A program made the position numbers and the translations under genes. This document shows positions 1 through 10,973 of a DNA stretch of 64,000 bases, piece by piece. The notes beneath the pieces were generated by a model that did no database searches, was not told the origin of the DNA, and was given only the letters and a program-made list of their open reading frames with translations. This DNA is from Drosophila persimilis (taxonomy: Eukaryota; Arthropoda; Insecta; Diptera; Drosophilidae): the NCBI RefSeq assembly GCF_003286085.1, contig NW_020825373.1, forward strand, positions 124,001 through 188,000, given 5' to 3'. How positions within the stretch are numbered: the stretch's first letter is position 1; every line of letters begins with the position of its first letter.

Positions 1-3000
1 CGGCAGCTGCTCCTGACCCGTTGTTACCATGTCGATGGCCAGCCGCTTGCGGAGTAGCTGCACCCGTCGCGACTTCACCGCACTACTGGCCACGGTATCC
101 TGGCTGTCGTGGGTCTCATGGGTGGGCGTGGCAGGGGCAGGCGTGGCGGGTAACAGATGCGCAGAAAGATCTCCAGTTTGATTCCTTTTCGGTCTGCCCC
201 GTCGTTTGCCCGTCGGTGCTGGTGTGGTGGTCATCAGCTCTGTCGGAGCGGGTGGATTTCTCTGCCGCTCTGGTTGCAACTCCAACGAGTTGACATCCTC
301 CGCGGCCCCAGACTCTGTGAAGGGAGTTCCATTTTGGTTTCCATCCGACGATGCCATGGAGGGCTGCTGGGCAGGACCTGGACCTGGGCTCGGGCCAGGG
401 CCTGTTGTCCCGGATGGAAACAGACCGTCCTCCAGGTCTGTGTTGAGAATTCTCTCGTGCTTCTGCTTGCGGGAGCGGTGGGACGGCTGCACTGTCGGCA
501 TCTGCAACTGCAACTGCATCGCCTCGCTGGCGCTCGATTTCTTTCCAGCCTCATGGCAGTTATGCGTTTGCTGATCGTTCTCATCGTTGTCTGGGTCCAA
601 TCGACGCTGCTTGCTGCGCGGTATCTAGAGGAGGGATTGGAGAGCATTAGAGCTAGGAACTACACAAAGGCAAAGCCGAAAGGCAAAGCACTTACGCTGG
701 GAGATTCGCTGCCGTCGCTGCTGTTGCGCTTCAAGTGATTCTCATTGTTGTTGTCCAGCTCCTCCAGCCTTCCGTCGGCCCCCGGCTGGCGATCCTGTTC
801 GATCCCGTCGTGCTCTCCAAGGAGCTGCTGATGATTAGCGTGGTGATTCTTAACCAATTGGTGATGATCCATGTAGGTGATGTGCGGGCTGCCTTCCGGG
901 GTGTCCAGAATCTCAATAGAATCGATGATGGACTGGGAGGGGCTGGAAGGGCGCGCTGGAGGAACTACGCCCGAGTGCTGAGAGCAGTCCTCATCTACGA
1001 CAACTACTGCTGCTGCTGCTGCTGCTGCTGCCGCCGCCGCCGCCGCCGCTGCTGCTGCAGCCGCTCCGACCCTAGCACCTCCTCCGTTCGCCATCAGCTG
1101 TTCGGTCAGCTGCGGATACTTGCTGGAGTTATTGCTCTTGACGGGGGCCGCGGAGAAGTGGGTCTTTGCTGGACCCGTCAGTTGGCTCAGCAGTATGTTG
1201 GAGCTGGGCGACCCGGGGCCGGGCGCTGTGCCGGCGGGCGCCATGTGCAGACGGAGAGGCAGGTGAAGATTATGGGCCGGCGTAATGCGACCAGAGAAGT
1301 CTATGGTTGCATGCGCTGGCGAGGACCCTGGCGATGGCGATGGCGATGATGTTAGATCCACTAGATCCACGACGTTGTGCTGCTGATGCTGCTGCTGGTG
1401 CTGTGGCGGATTCGAATTCGGATTAGGATTGGAGGCAGCCGTCTTGTACTTGTTGGCTTTGGTTTCACTTGCCAGGCCATTGCTGGCTGCCGGCTGCAAG
1501 GGCGGCAGGTTGTGAAACATTTTGGGATCGTGCTCCTTCGACAGGGACTCGTCGATGTCCATGTCGTCAGAGTTGCGCCGCATCTCGTCCGCCATCATCT
1601 GCTCCCCATCCGGATCGGAGAAGCCGCAGAACTCCTGGCTGCTGCTGTTCGACTCGCCGCCGTTCGCTATTGGAATGGGCATGGGCATGGATGTGGGCAT
1701 TGATGTGGGCATGGACGTGTGTGTGTGTGTGTGTGTGGGTGTGGGAGTGGGTGTGGCCAGCTTGGAGGCACCTGAGGGTGGCTTCTCTTCAAGCACGGCT
1801 CGGACCTTGTGCTTCGGAGAGCACAGGTTCTTAATGGTTAGCTTGGGTAGGGGCTGCTGCTGCTGCTGCTGCTGCTGCTCGGCCTTGGCGAGTGGTGCTC
1901 CGCCATCGGGGTCCTCGATCTCGATGGACTTGGTCTTGATTGTGAGCTTGGGTATGCTCTGAGCGTTGCTGAGGTCATGCGTCATGATCACCGTGTGCAT
2001 GTGCTCCTGACCGCTGCCGCCCGTCTTGATGGTTAACTTTGGTATCTGCTGCGGCTGATCCTCGCTGTTGCTGCTGATGCAGCTGCTCCCGGCCAGGGTG
2101 GTCTTTATCATTAGCTTGGGGACCGTCTGCATCTCCACCATCGACATCGACAGCGAGGACGACGACGACGATGAGGAGGAGGAGGACGAGGCCGATGAGG
2201 AGGAGGCGGAGGCGGGCGAGAGGCTAGACAGATGTGCCTCGTTCTTGGCCGGCGTCGCTGACTGACTGCGGCCAAGGCAGTTGGACAGACTGCCGTCTGT
2301 CGAGCAGGAACCGGACCCGGACCCGGACCCAGACCCGGAGCCCGTGCCAGAGGAAGCAGCGGGATTCTCAGGCATTTTGATGGTCAGCTTGGGCACAACG
2401 CTGCCCACACGCTCCTCATTGGCTGCCCGGATAGTGAGCTTTGGCACAATGTGCGGTGTGCTCCGGGGATTCGGGGTCGGACGATGCTGGCTAAGACTGC
2501 TCAGCTCTTCCTCCGCCTCGGCGCAGGAGGAGGAGCACGAGGAGGCGTCCGCGTCCGAGGCGTCCTGCGGCTTGGCCCCCGTCCCGCTGATACTGCTGGG
2601 CAGATGGATGCGCAATGGTTCCACACGTCTCTCGTCTCCCCCGGACTGAGATTCATTTGGAGCGGTATGCGAGTGCTTCGATAGCTTGAGGATAATCTTG
2701 TGTCCTTGGCTGCTTCCACCCCTGCTTCCCTCCTCGCCCTTCACGTCAAGTGCTGTGGCAGCCATGGCTGCGGCTCCCCTCGGTGCTGCTGCAATTGCAA
2801 TTGCTGATGCTCCAGTTGTGCCTGCAGCAGCGCTTTGGGCATCGTCGCGCGGCGTCGACGGCGGCGGCGGCGGCGATGCTGTGGTGCTGGTTATATGACC
2901 CGGCTGCTGTTGTTGCAGTGCCTCCTCGGCTCCCAGCTGCTGCTGCTGTTGCTGCTCTGCATTCAACTGATGCTCCCGCTGTGCCGGCGATGACGTGGAG

Positions 3001-3152
3001 CTCACGCGTTGCTCCTCCTCGCTCGTGGTGCTCGTCGCAGATTTCACGCTAGAATTGACTCGACCTGTTGACCCCACTGCTATGCCTGTTCCCGTTCCTG
3101 ATCCTGATGACGATGTCGCTGCTACCATCTGCTGCTGACGTAAATCATTCAT
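1..3152 (-). CDS. e(y)3: Enhancer of yellow 3 (SAYP, PHF10 family), N-terminal half, partial
   Basis: This is the N-terminal half of a transcriptional coactivator that, from family knowledge, belongs to the PBAP (Brahma) remodeller and links it to TFIID. Two coding exons are visible: 696-3152 and 1-624, the second running off the left edge, joined by a 71-bp intron (donor GTAAGT after 696, acceptor CTAG before 624, phase 0). Together they give about 1,027 residues; the fly protein is, as I recall, about 2,000. I chose the ATG at 3150-3152; the reading frame is open a little further upstream but only from a TTG. The protein is low complexity (Ser, Gln, Ala and Val runs). It holds six spaced copies of a PKLTIK-like motif and, near residue 957, an AT-hook (KRRGRPKRN). 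The SAY domain and PHD fingers would lie beyond the window. The assignment rests on the AT-hook, the overall composition and the neighbours, so it is good but not certain. Confidence 0.75.
1005..1070. repeat. Trinucleotide tract coding Ala/Val run in e(y)3
   Basis: A GCT/GCC-type trinucleotide tract encodes about 20 alanines followed by valines on the minus strand. Further polyglutamine-coding tracts lie near 1855-1880 and 2930-2960. These are typical slippage-prone coding repeats of Drosophila transcription factors. Confidence 0.8.
1830..2444 (-). repeat. Six PKLTIK-type motif repeats inside e(y)3
   Basis: On the minus strand, codons for PKLTIR (2427-2444), PKLTIK (2376-2393), PKLMIK (2104-2121), PKLTIK (2025-2042), PKLTIK (1935-1952) and PKLTIK (1830-1847) recur in an otherwise disordered region. 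Each is preceded by a hydrophobic residue or a proline-rich lead. The spacing varies from about 17 to 91 codons, so this is a short linear motif array and not a DNA tandem repeat. Confidence 0.85.
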
Positions 3153-4790
3153 TGCTATATCCAATTATCCTGTTGCCGCCGGGTGTCGCCAGCCTGCAAG
3201 GAAGAGCGTCAATGTGATTATCCTCCTCGTTACAGTACGTACAGGGGGGGGGTTTCCCAGGCCATCTTTTCAACTGCAGACACACAACACTCAAAACTAT
3301 CCCACACCATGCATCCATACGCAAAAAGGAGAGGTAAATCAATCCAGAACCCAAGAACAGAACCAAATTCCCACTCAAGCCACACTCAAGGGCCACAACC
3401 GCCGAGTGGTAAAGGAAAAGGGTAGGAATGGTGAGGGTACTGCGAGGGGCAGCATTGGGTACGAGAAGCATGGCTATGATTTCAATATTGCTATTGCTAT
3501 TTTATAAAGGAAACAGCAACAATTGGAAACATACTTGTTGTACGGCAATACATAAAAGAAAAATGCGCGCAAACTCTCGCAGAAAAAAAAAAACAACAAC
3601 AAGCACAGTTTATAAATAATAAGCGTTGAGAACATGCGCACACAGCTGCTGCAAAGAAGGCGAGAGGTGAGAAGCGAGAAGGCTGAGCAGAGCCATGGGG
3701 AGAGACAGAGCGAGGGAGAGAGCATAGAAAAGAATTGTTGAGAAAGCCAAACGTCTGCTCTGGCCTGTTCTAATGTGTGTTGGCAACACTGCTACCGCAC
3801 GGGGTAAACTCAACATCCCAATGAAATTCACCACAGTCGCCGTTGTTGTTTCTGCTGCTGCTGCTGCTCTTCACTGATGGCTGGATGCATGGAGAAAATA
3901 CACACACTCAGGCAAAAACACGCTGCACACGAACACGAACACGCACACAAGCACAAAACACACATAGCTGAAACGAAACATGCAAGCATCTGCACTATAC
4001 ACCCGCAACTCAATTCCCCTGGGCAGCAGCTTGTCAGCGTTCGTCTGTAAAAAAATGTCTGCATATAACGCAGCAACATCAACAAAAATGTGCAAGGCAA
4101 AGCAAAAAAAAAACAAAAAAAACGACGCCGAAACCCTGACCCAAGAACAACAGCAACAGCGAACTCACCATGCGGCAAAATCGTCAGTCAGAGTCAGACA
4201 AAAGAAGATGGAGTAGAGGAAATCAATCGCCTTCTCAGCATTGACATAAATTATTTGTGGACATATTATGGTTTTGTCTGCTTCATAGGCCAGCTCATGG
4301 GTGCGACATTCTGAGGCACTTTTTTTATTTTTGCGTTTGATATTGTAGTGGAAATATTAAACAAGAAATAAAACACATTTTTAAGCACTCTAGGGGAGAC
4401 GGGGGCCGAGAAGACTGTAGTCACACATACACTCACTGTGGACCAACACACACGCACACATGTATAGAGTCGCACACAAACAGCGGAGACAAGCGCAACG
4501 AGCTCTCTCGGTTGCCGTTGTCCCACTTTCCGTGTATTGGTTTCGTACACTTCCACGCACTTTTAACGATTTGGGCACAGGCAAGAAGACATCGCATGAA
4601 ACTGTCTTAAAAAAATCAAATTGCTGCTTTAACCGCGCGAATGCGTAAGCAGACTTGATCGGCACGCATAGAACACTTTCAAGAATTCATTATTAAATTG
4701 TATGCTTTGCTTCGCCTGGCTAGTTGTGTTTTTTCTTTTCGATTCCGACGTCGAAAAAGTAATGCTACGAAATAGGGATGTTATACATTG
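3153..4790 (-). other. e(y)3 5' leader / upstream region
   Basis: I see no coding gene here. On the minus strand a good acceptor (pyrimidine tract ending TTGCAG just before 3194) lies about 40 bases upstream of the e(y)3 ATG, suggesting a 5' UTR intron. GA-rich sequence lies at about 3655-3722 and CA-rich microsatellite stretches at 3895-3965 and 4420-4465. Open frames in this interval have low-complexity composition and look fortuitous. Confidence 0.5.
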
Positions 4791-4799
4791 ATATCGATG

Positions 4800-4807
4800 T
4801 ATCGATA
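4800..4807. promoter_or_regulatory. DRE (TATCGATA), probable e(y)3 promoter region
   Basis: A perfect palindromic DREF-binding element, overlapping a second partial copy just upstream (ATATCGATG). It lies about 1.65 kb upstream of the e(y)3 start codon, consistent with a promoter ahead of a 5' UTR intron. Confidence 0.45.
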
Positions 4808-5689
4808 TATTTTTGTATAATATATTTGTAGGTGATATTATTTTGGCCGGAAAATAGAAATTCTATATATTTGTGGGGTATATAAACGGATCAATTATGA
4901 GTTAGGGACCAATCCACACTATCTTTCTGTTGTTTTAAGTCGTTAGATTAGATGTACCGACTTTTGATTCTACTTATCGATGGACAGGGTAGCTTTCAGA
5001 GCAATATCGGTATTTTTGGGCGATAAATTAATGCAGAACTCGGCGGTGGCATAACTCTATTTCGAAAATAGCAACAAAATTGGAAATTTTAATTGTTTCT
5101 TCTTATCAGCGATCTTTTTTTTCGAGAACGAACTAAACAAGTTCACCTTAATTGTTCTGTTGTGTTGATGATCGGAAATGACCTGTTAATGATGTTTTTG
5201 CTTTCGAATCTTATGTGTCCTTTAGTATTACTAGCTATTTAGAACCATAATCACTGAAAATATTTCATAAATTGATACATTTTAGAAGATTGGCCGATGG
5301 GTCAATGCAAAACGATGGGCTAAAAGTTTTAACTTAAAACAACAACAAAATTGAACTATGCTACATGCTGCACAGGGATGAAATTCCTATGGAACCACCT
5401 GACGAGTAACGTACCTGGAACCTGGAAATATTTTACTACATTGGCAACTACATAAAGATGTAAAAAAGCTTTACAATTTTAACGGACTGGGGTCATTTGT
5501 GAAAAAAAAAATGTATCTCCATCGATCAGGAATCTATGCTGATCGAAAATAGGTATTTGATAAGGACTAGACATGTTGCAAGCGAACTTTCTGGATTAGC
5601 GGTTGAACAGTTTTTTTGGTTTCTATTTTCTGTTGGGGCTTGCCTTTTCGTTTTTGTTTTGAGTCTTCAGTTTAGTGACGAACTGAACT

Positions 5690-8600
5690 GACCGGTTTAT
5701 AAGCTTTAGTCAAAATACAGTACATGCAAGTTCTTATTCATCAATAGGATAAAATTATGAGGGCAAAGCTGAGAGATCTAACTAGCTAGTAATATTCGAC
5801 GGAATATCAAAACCGAGGAATTCGTCGTAATAACCGGTTGACAACAATGAGTCCCATACTTTTAAATCATGTACTTAAATTACTGTACTTTGATCGACAT
5901 AATAATAGCCGAAAGCTGGAGAGGCGCTTAATATTAACATGATACATTGGACATTCTGTCGCGGCCGTTGCCTCCCCATCATGCTGTTTAGCAGGGTACT
6001 TGCTATGTTGGTCAGTTTAACGGAGCCCAGGGACTAGTATTGAAATTGGTATTGAAATGTTAGTTTTAATATGTATTTGATATACACCTCTTATAATATA
6101 TCCATATACAGCCAGGCTTCGTTTTTCACATTCACAAAAGTTTTCCGATTTACTTATGAATACACATAAATTGGGGCTCCCGTTTTCACATCCCGCAAGA
6201 TTTATTCGTTTTCAAAACGAAAACATTTTCATTGACGAAATGAAAAATAAACGGAATTTTATACAAAGAAACGAACCCTAATTAAAAAAGGAAAAAAATA
6301 ATTGACTTATTGATGCATTAACATAAACTTGACACCTATATCAGGATAATTTTACGTTTTCTTTCTTTATAAATAATTTTATTTTAACCCAACCTCAAAC
6401 GAAACGTTTTCGCTGAAAACGTAATACGCAAAAGTAAAAGAAAAACGGAGCCTGACTGAATAAATTATTATTTTTTTTTTTTAAATATACCGCCCAATAC
6501 GAACGGGTAAAACGGGAACGCGATTTTTGATTTCGGCCAATGAAATCGCCAAAAATGTTTTAAAAAAATAAAGCTGCAGCAACAAGTTTTAAAATGCATT
6601 TTTGACGATTTTCATTGGCAACACTTTTCATACCCTAAGAAAAAGGGTATTATAGAGCTGAGAAAATGTTTGTCATCTAATGCACAAATAAAGGCCAAAA
6701 GTAGTCAGTTTCTGTTTTAAAGGTATTTCAACGATATTTTGAAGGTTTTGGTCTTCTTACAGAAACCAAGAATGGGTATCGGGATCGAAATATATTTACA
6801 AGACCATTAATATGTCCAAAACATAACAACCTGAGATCATTTCTATATTAATTACGTTTTAAAACAGCTCGGAAAAACATTTTCTTCATATATATCAACG
6901 AAATAGGGTATACCTAACCACGGTTGACATGACATTTCATACTCACTGCCGTTACATTCCATACTCACTACGTTGTCACTTATTTTTTGTTGAACTTTTT
7001 TGTTTAAACCTTGCTGCAGTCAAAATACAATAAATGGGAGTACTAAAAACTAGCCAATCTTGTAGAAAATTTATTCATTAATGGTTTGAAATTATCTGGG
7101 CAAAGCTAACGTTTTTAGGCAGCTTTATTCAACGGAATAAAGAAATTGAGAAATTGGAACGATTTCTCTCTTACGTTTTATTACGTTTCATTTGTTTGAC
7201 CATTTTCGCTAAAACCTTTTTTTACGCAAAATGCAATAAAAGCAAGTATTTAGAATAAGCCAGTTAAGTAGAAAAATTATTCATGAATCGTATAAAATTA
7301 TGTGGGCATGGCTAAATGTTCTATATAGCTGATATTGGACGGAAGATCAAAATTGAGGGAATCGTCGTATTTGTTGAATCGGTAATGGCCCGGTTGACAA
7401 CATTTGTCGGTCACATTCAAAAAAGTTAGATTTGGCGCGCACCACTCGGTATATTTTTCAAATGAGACCGTATATTTTGGTATTTATTGGAATCGGGTAG
7501 AATCTGTAATAACCGGTTCACAACAATGAGTCCCATTCCATGCACAAAAGTTGCAGCAACATTTACTTGAAACCCGTATTGTAGTCAAAATAAAATACTT
7601 TCAAGCAATTTAAAGATGTTAGAAAATAGAAAATGTATTAATCTATGGGATAAAACTAAGTGGGCAAAGCTGAAAACTCTATATAGCTTGAAATATCCGG
7701 ATTTGGCAATACCCGGTTCGCAACAGATGAGTCCCATTCCATACACAAACATGTTGCTAATTCCATGCACACATACCCTGGAGAAATGGATGATATAGAA
7801 TTGCGGAAATGTGTTTCATCCCATGCTCTAATTAATGCAGAAACTAGTCAGTATCTATTTCAAACGATATATTACAATTAGTGGTCTTCTTACAGAGACA
7901 AAGAATCGCTACAGGGATCAGGTTTTATATACAAATAACTAATCAAATGCATGAATAGACCAAAAAAATGCAATCTAAAACAAGGCCTTTATTAATTACA
8001 TTTGAAAGCAGCTTGGAAAACAGTATCTTTATATAATATTCACGAAATAGGGTATACAAACGATCAATACCCTAGTTGACAACAAATGAGTCTGCAAATA
8101 CCAGCAACATTGGCGTCACAACCTGCGACATTGAACATTTTTGATGAAATCGTGTTTTTGTCAAAACAAAAAACATGCAAGTACTTAAAAATAGTTAATC
8201 TTGATCAAAATTGATTCAGCTATCATATAAAACTGTTTGGGCAAAACTGAGAGTTCTATATAGCTGGGAATATTCGACGGAAGAAAGATTAACCAAGAAT
8301 TAGTCGTCATAACCGGTTCAGAACAATGAGTCCCATTCCATGCACACATACCCTGGGGGAAATGGATGTTATAGAATTGTGAATACGTTTGTCTTCCAAG
8401 GCTCAGTAGGTATCAGGATCGAGAGAAATATACACAAGATACTAATAATGTACTTGAATATGTCTAAAGAATATCAATTTGAGAAAAGGTCTTTATAAAT
8501 CACGTTTCATCTTCATATAATATTAACAAAATAGGGTATTCCAAGGACTACACGCATCACAGTGACTCTTTTTTGGTTGGACTTTTTCGTTTAACCCTGT

Positions 8601-9040
8601 TTTTACAATAAATAGAATAAAAGCAAGGATTAAAAACTATCCAATCTTGTAGAAAATTTATTCATCAATGGGATAAAATTATGTGGGCATTGCTAAGAGA
8701 TTTAATTAGTCAGCATTATTCAATGGAATATCAAAATTGAGCAATATGAACGAATTTCCCTTTTCGTTTGTTTTGATTAACCTATTTCGCTACTTGTTTT
8801 TTGTTTGACTTATTTCGCTAAAACCTTTTTTAAAGCAAAATCCAATAAAAGCAAGTGTTTTCAATAAGCCAGTCAAGTTGAGAATAGTTTAATTATTCGG
8901 ATTAAATTATGTGGGCATGGCTAAATGTTCTATATAACTAGCAATATTCAACGGAAGAAAGAAAACGAGGAATATGTAAACTACAACTTGAATTCGTCAG
9001 TATATTTACGGTATAATACAGTCTATTTTGGTATATTTCT
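5690..9040 (+). mobile_element. Helitron/DINE-1-like degenerate repeat array, copy 1
   Basis: About 3.3 kb of AT-rich non-coding DNA is built from repeated modules. One module (AATAAAAGCAAG, then ATTCATCAATGGGATAAAATTATGTGGGCA, then TATATAGCTAG with CAACGGAA) recurs near 5700, 7020, 7220, 7590, 8160, 8600 and 8830. A second, ending in AATAGGGTATAC, recurs near 6840, 7980 and 8480. A third (CAACAATGAGTCCCATTCCATGCACA) recurs near 5845, 7518, 7726 and 8310. There is no transposase and no terminal inverted repeat; the short hairpin at 6630-6650 resembles DINE-1/Helitron ends. The same array occurs inverted at 35.18-38.1 kb. The repeat is observed; the family name is inferred. Confidence 0.65.
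6630..6650 (+). repeat. ATACCCT/AGGGTAT hairpin of the repeat array
   Basis: Perfect 7-bp stem with a 7-base A-rich loop, followed by TATAGAGCTG. This is the layout of the hairpin near the 3' end of Drosophila DINE-1/INE-1 elements. Related but decayed sequences occur at 7773 and 8347, where only the first arm survives. Confidence 0.6.
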
Positions 9041-9157
9041 GGAGGTCTGATGATGTTAAGCTTCCAGAAAGCTGGATAAAGTTTATGAGAAAAAGTTTAA
9101 ACAAAAGAACAACGCATCGAGCTGCTGCCCTGTAGTTGGCATTGAGATAAGCAAAAG

Positions 9158-10042
9158 ATGTCCTCGTCGTCGGCAGCTGTCGCTGAAGCCGTAGCCTGCT
9201 GTAGGCTGGAAAAGCAGCAACGGCGACGACTGGCAGCCTTCGACTTTGATCATACAATTGTGGCCCAAAATACGGACACCGTGGTGAGGGACTTGCTGCC
9301 TCCGGAAGTGGTCAGCTCGCGGGCCCTGAACGAGTTGGTGGAGAACGATTGTTGGACCGAGTACATGTCTGAGGTTTTTCGTTTGCTGCATGAGCAACAA
9401 GTCACGGAGGCCCGCATTCGCGACACCATCCGAGTCATACCCGAGGTCCCGGGCTTCGTGCGCCTCATCAAGCATCTACACAAGAAACTCAACTTCGACA
9501 TGATCATCATTAGTGACTCGAACAGTGTTTTTATCGATGAGTGGGTAAAGGCGCACAATCTGGCCGACTGCTTTGTGGCCATCTTCACCAACCCCGCCGA
9601 GTTCGACTCTAACGGGCAGCTTCAGGTACGGCCCCACCATCAGCAGAGCGAGTGCAAGCTGAGCGCCAGCAATCTGTGCAAGGGGCGCGTCCTTGAGCAC
9701 TTTGTCATTGAGCAGGACTTGCGGCGTAGTATCCGCTACGACCACGTCTTCTATGTGGGCGATGGAAACAACGACATCTGCCCCGTGCTGCGACAGCGGG
9801 CTTGCGACTTTGCCTGCGCCCGGCAGGGATTCGCCATGGAGAAGCATTTGATTCGGAACCGCAATAAATTGAAACTACGGGCGCACTTGTTGGTCTGGAA
9901 GAGTGGTTTTGACCTCATGGAACAGATGCTGGCCTTGCCGCAGATGCAAGTTTCGCAAGTCGACCTTGAGACCGCGGAGGGTCAGGCAGAGATGGCGCGG
10001 CGAGCATCGGCAGTCGCCGGTCCAACCAAGCCGACCAACTAA
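9158..10042 (+). CDS. PHOSPHO1/2-type HAD phosphatase
   Basis: A single-exon gene of 294 residues encoding a haloacid dehalogenase-superfamily phosphatase of the PHOSPHO1/PHOSPHO2 group, which acts on phosphoethanolamine/phosphocholine or pyridoxal phosphate. Motif I is DFDHT, with the predicted nucleophile Asp29 and general acid Asp31. Motif II lies in the IIISDSN stretch near residue 113, and motif III is GDGNND near residue 203. The start is the first ATG of the conserved frame. The length fits the family (about 240-300) with a short N-terminal extension. I believe the D. melanogaster counterpart is CG12237, next to e(y)3 on the X. The start codon is only about 120 bp from the end of the repeat array, so its promoter is very short or lies in the repeat. 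Substrate cannot be told from sequence. Confidence 0.9.
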   Translation: MSSSSAAVAEAVACCRLEKQQRRRLAAFDFDHTIVAQNTDTVVRDLLPPEVVSSRALNELVENDCWTEYMSEVFRLLHEQQVTEARIRDTIRVIPEVPGFVRLIKHLHKKLNFDMIIISDSNSVFIDEWVKAHNLADCFVAIFTNPAEFDSNGQLQVRPHHQQSECKLSASNLCKGRVLEHFVIEQDLRRSIRYDHVFYVGDGNNDICPVLRQRACDFACARQGFAMEKHLIRNRNKLKLRAHLLVWKSGFDLMEQMLALPQMQVSQVDLETAEGQAEMARRASAVAGPTKPTN

Positions 10043-10973
10043 ATTGGGAATTCGAAATTTGACATTTTCTCAGCACATTTGAGTGTTCTCAGTGCTTTTT
10101 TCTGCCCCTGTCTATTACATGTGATCTTGGTACATGCACATGTATAAATATGCGTATTTATTGATATTGATATATATACATACATATACACATTTAAATG
10201 TATGTTCTCGGTGTAATACTAATACAGTCTATATGTGTGCACCTACGTAGTACGTACAATATCCTTTACTTGGAGCATTGTAGTAGTAGTGGTAGGCGAT
10301 TTAATGATGTTAATGTTACATAGTGGTCTCTCTCTTTTGGCGCCCGCAGCGCCTGTAACTGTATATTTGTAGATGTAATTGTTGTAATTATTCCAAGTTT
10401 AATATATAAGTGTGTCCATATTAAATGTATGTGAACGTGTGCGTTACCGTTCCTGCAGATTGTCTCTTTTTAATGGTAGTGGGATTTCAGGGTTGGCATC
10501 ACGCAGCCTGGCATTCAATTCACCGACCCGACGCCCATCCGAGCACGCCAATCAGAGCAGGATGGCATTAGGTGCATATACTAGAAGCATGAGCAGGAGT
10601 CATTGCCAGTGTATGCGTGAGAGCGATAGAGCACTAGCTTCGCTGTATGTGTCTTTATTTATATAATATTTATGTACATTCTAAATTGTATTCTAGTAGC
10701 AGAGAAATTTGCTTAACTTATTAACATTACTTTGCTTGTATTCATAATTACATACATCTGTATATTACATTTTTGCTTACGCTAGGCGGCTAGGCTCAGG
10801 CAACCTCGTGGAAACTTATAATCCAGGCGTTCTGGCCAAGTACTTCTGATAACTAGTAGATGAAATGAATTTATTATAAGCGATTTGAAAGAAGCATAGT
10901 GGGGAGGCAGCAGGCAGGCCGGCAAGAAGCCTATTAAATACTTGGGACATTTGAGATTCGGCATGTCTATGAT
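10043..10973. other. Convergent 3' UTR interval
   Basis: This lies between the phosphatase stop and the Rcd-1 stop, which face each other. It is AT-rich with scattered TATATA and CATACATA simple sequence. A minus-strand AATAAA (10870-10875) sits about 100 bp past the Rcd-1 stop. I found no canonical AATAAA for the phosphatase, and no additional gene. Confidence 0.5.

Noticed and set aside
234..647. 137-codon minus-strand frame near the left edge
   Set aside because: The e(y)3 exon uses a different frame that is open across all 208 codons, splices in phase with the upstream exon and contains the AT-hook.
4700..9100. tRNA, CRISPR or viral/retroviral genes in the repeat array
   Set aside because: No cloverleaf, no direct-repeat/spacer regularity and no polyprotein motifs were seen. 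The repeats are degenerate modules of variable spacing.
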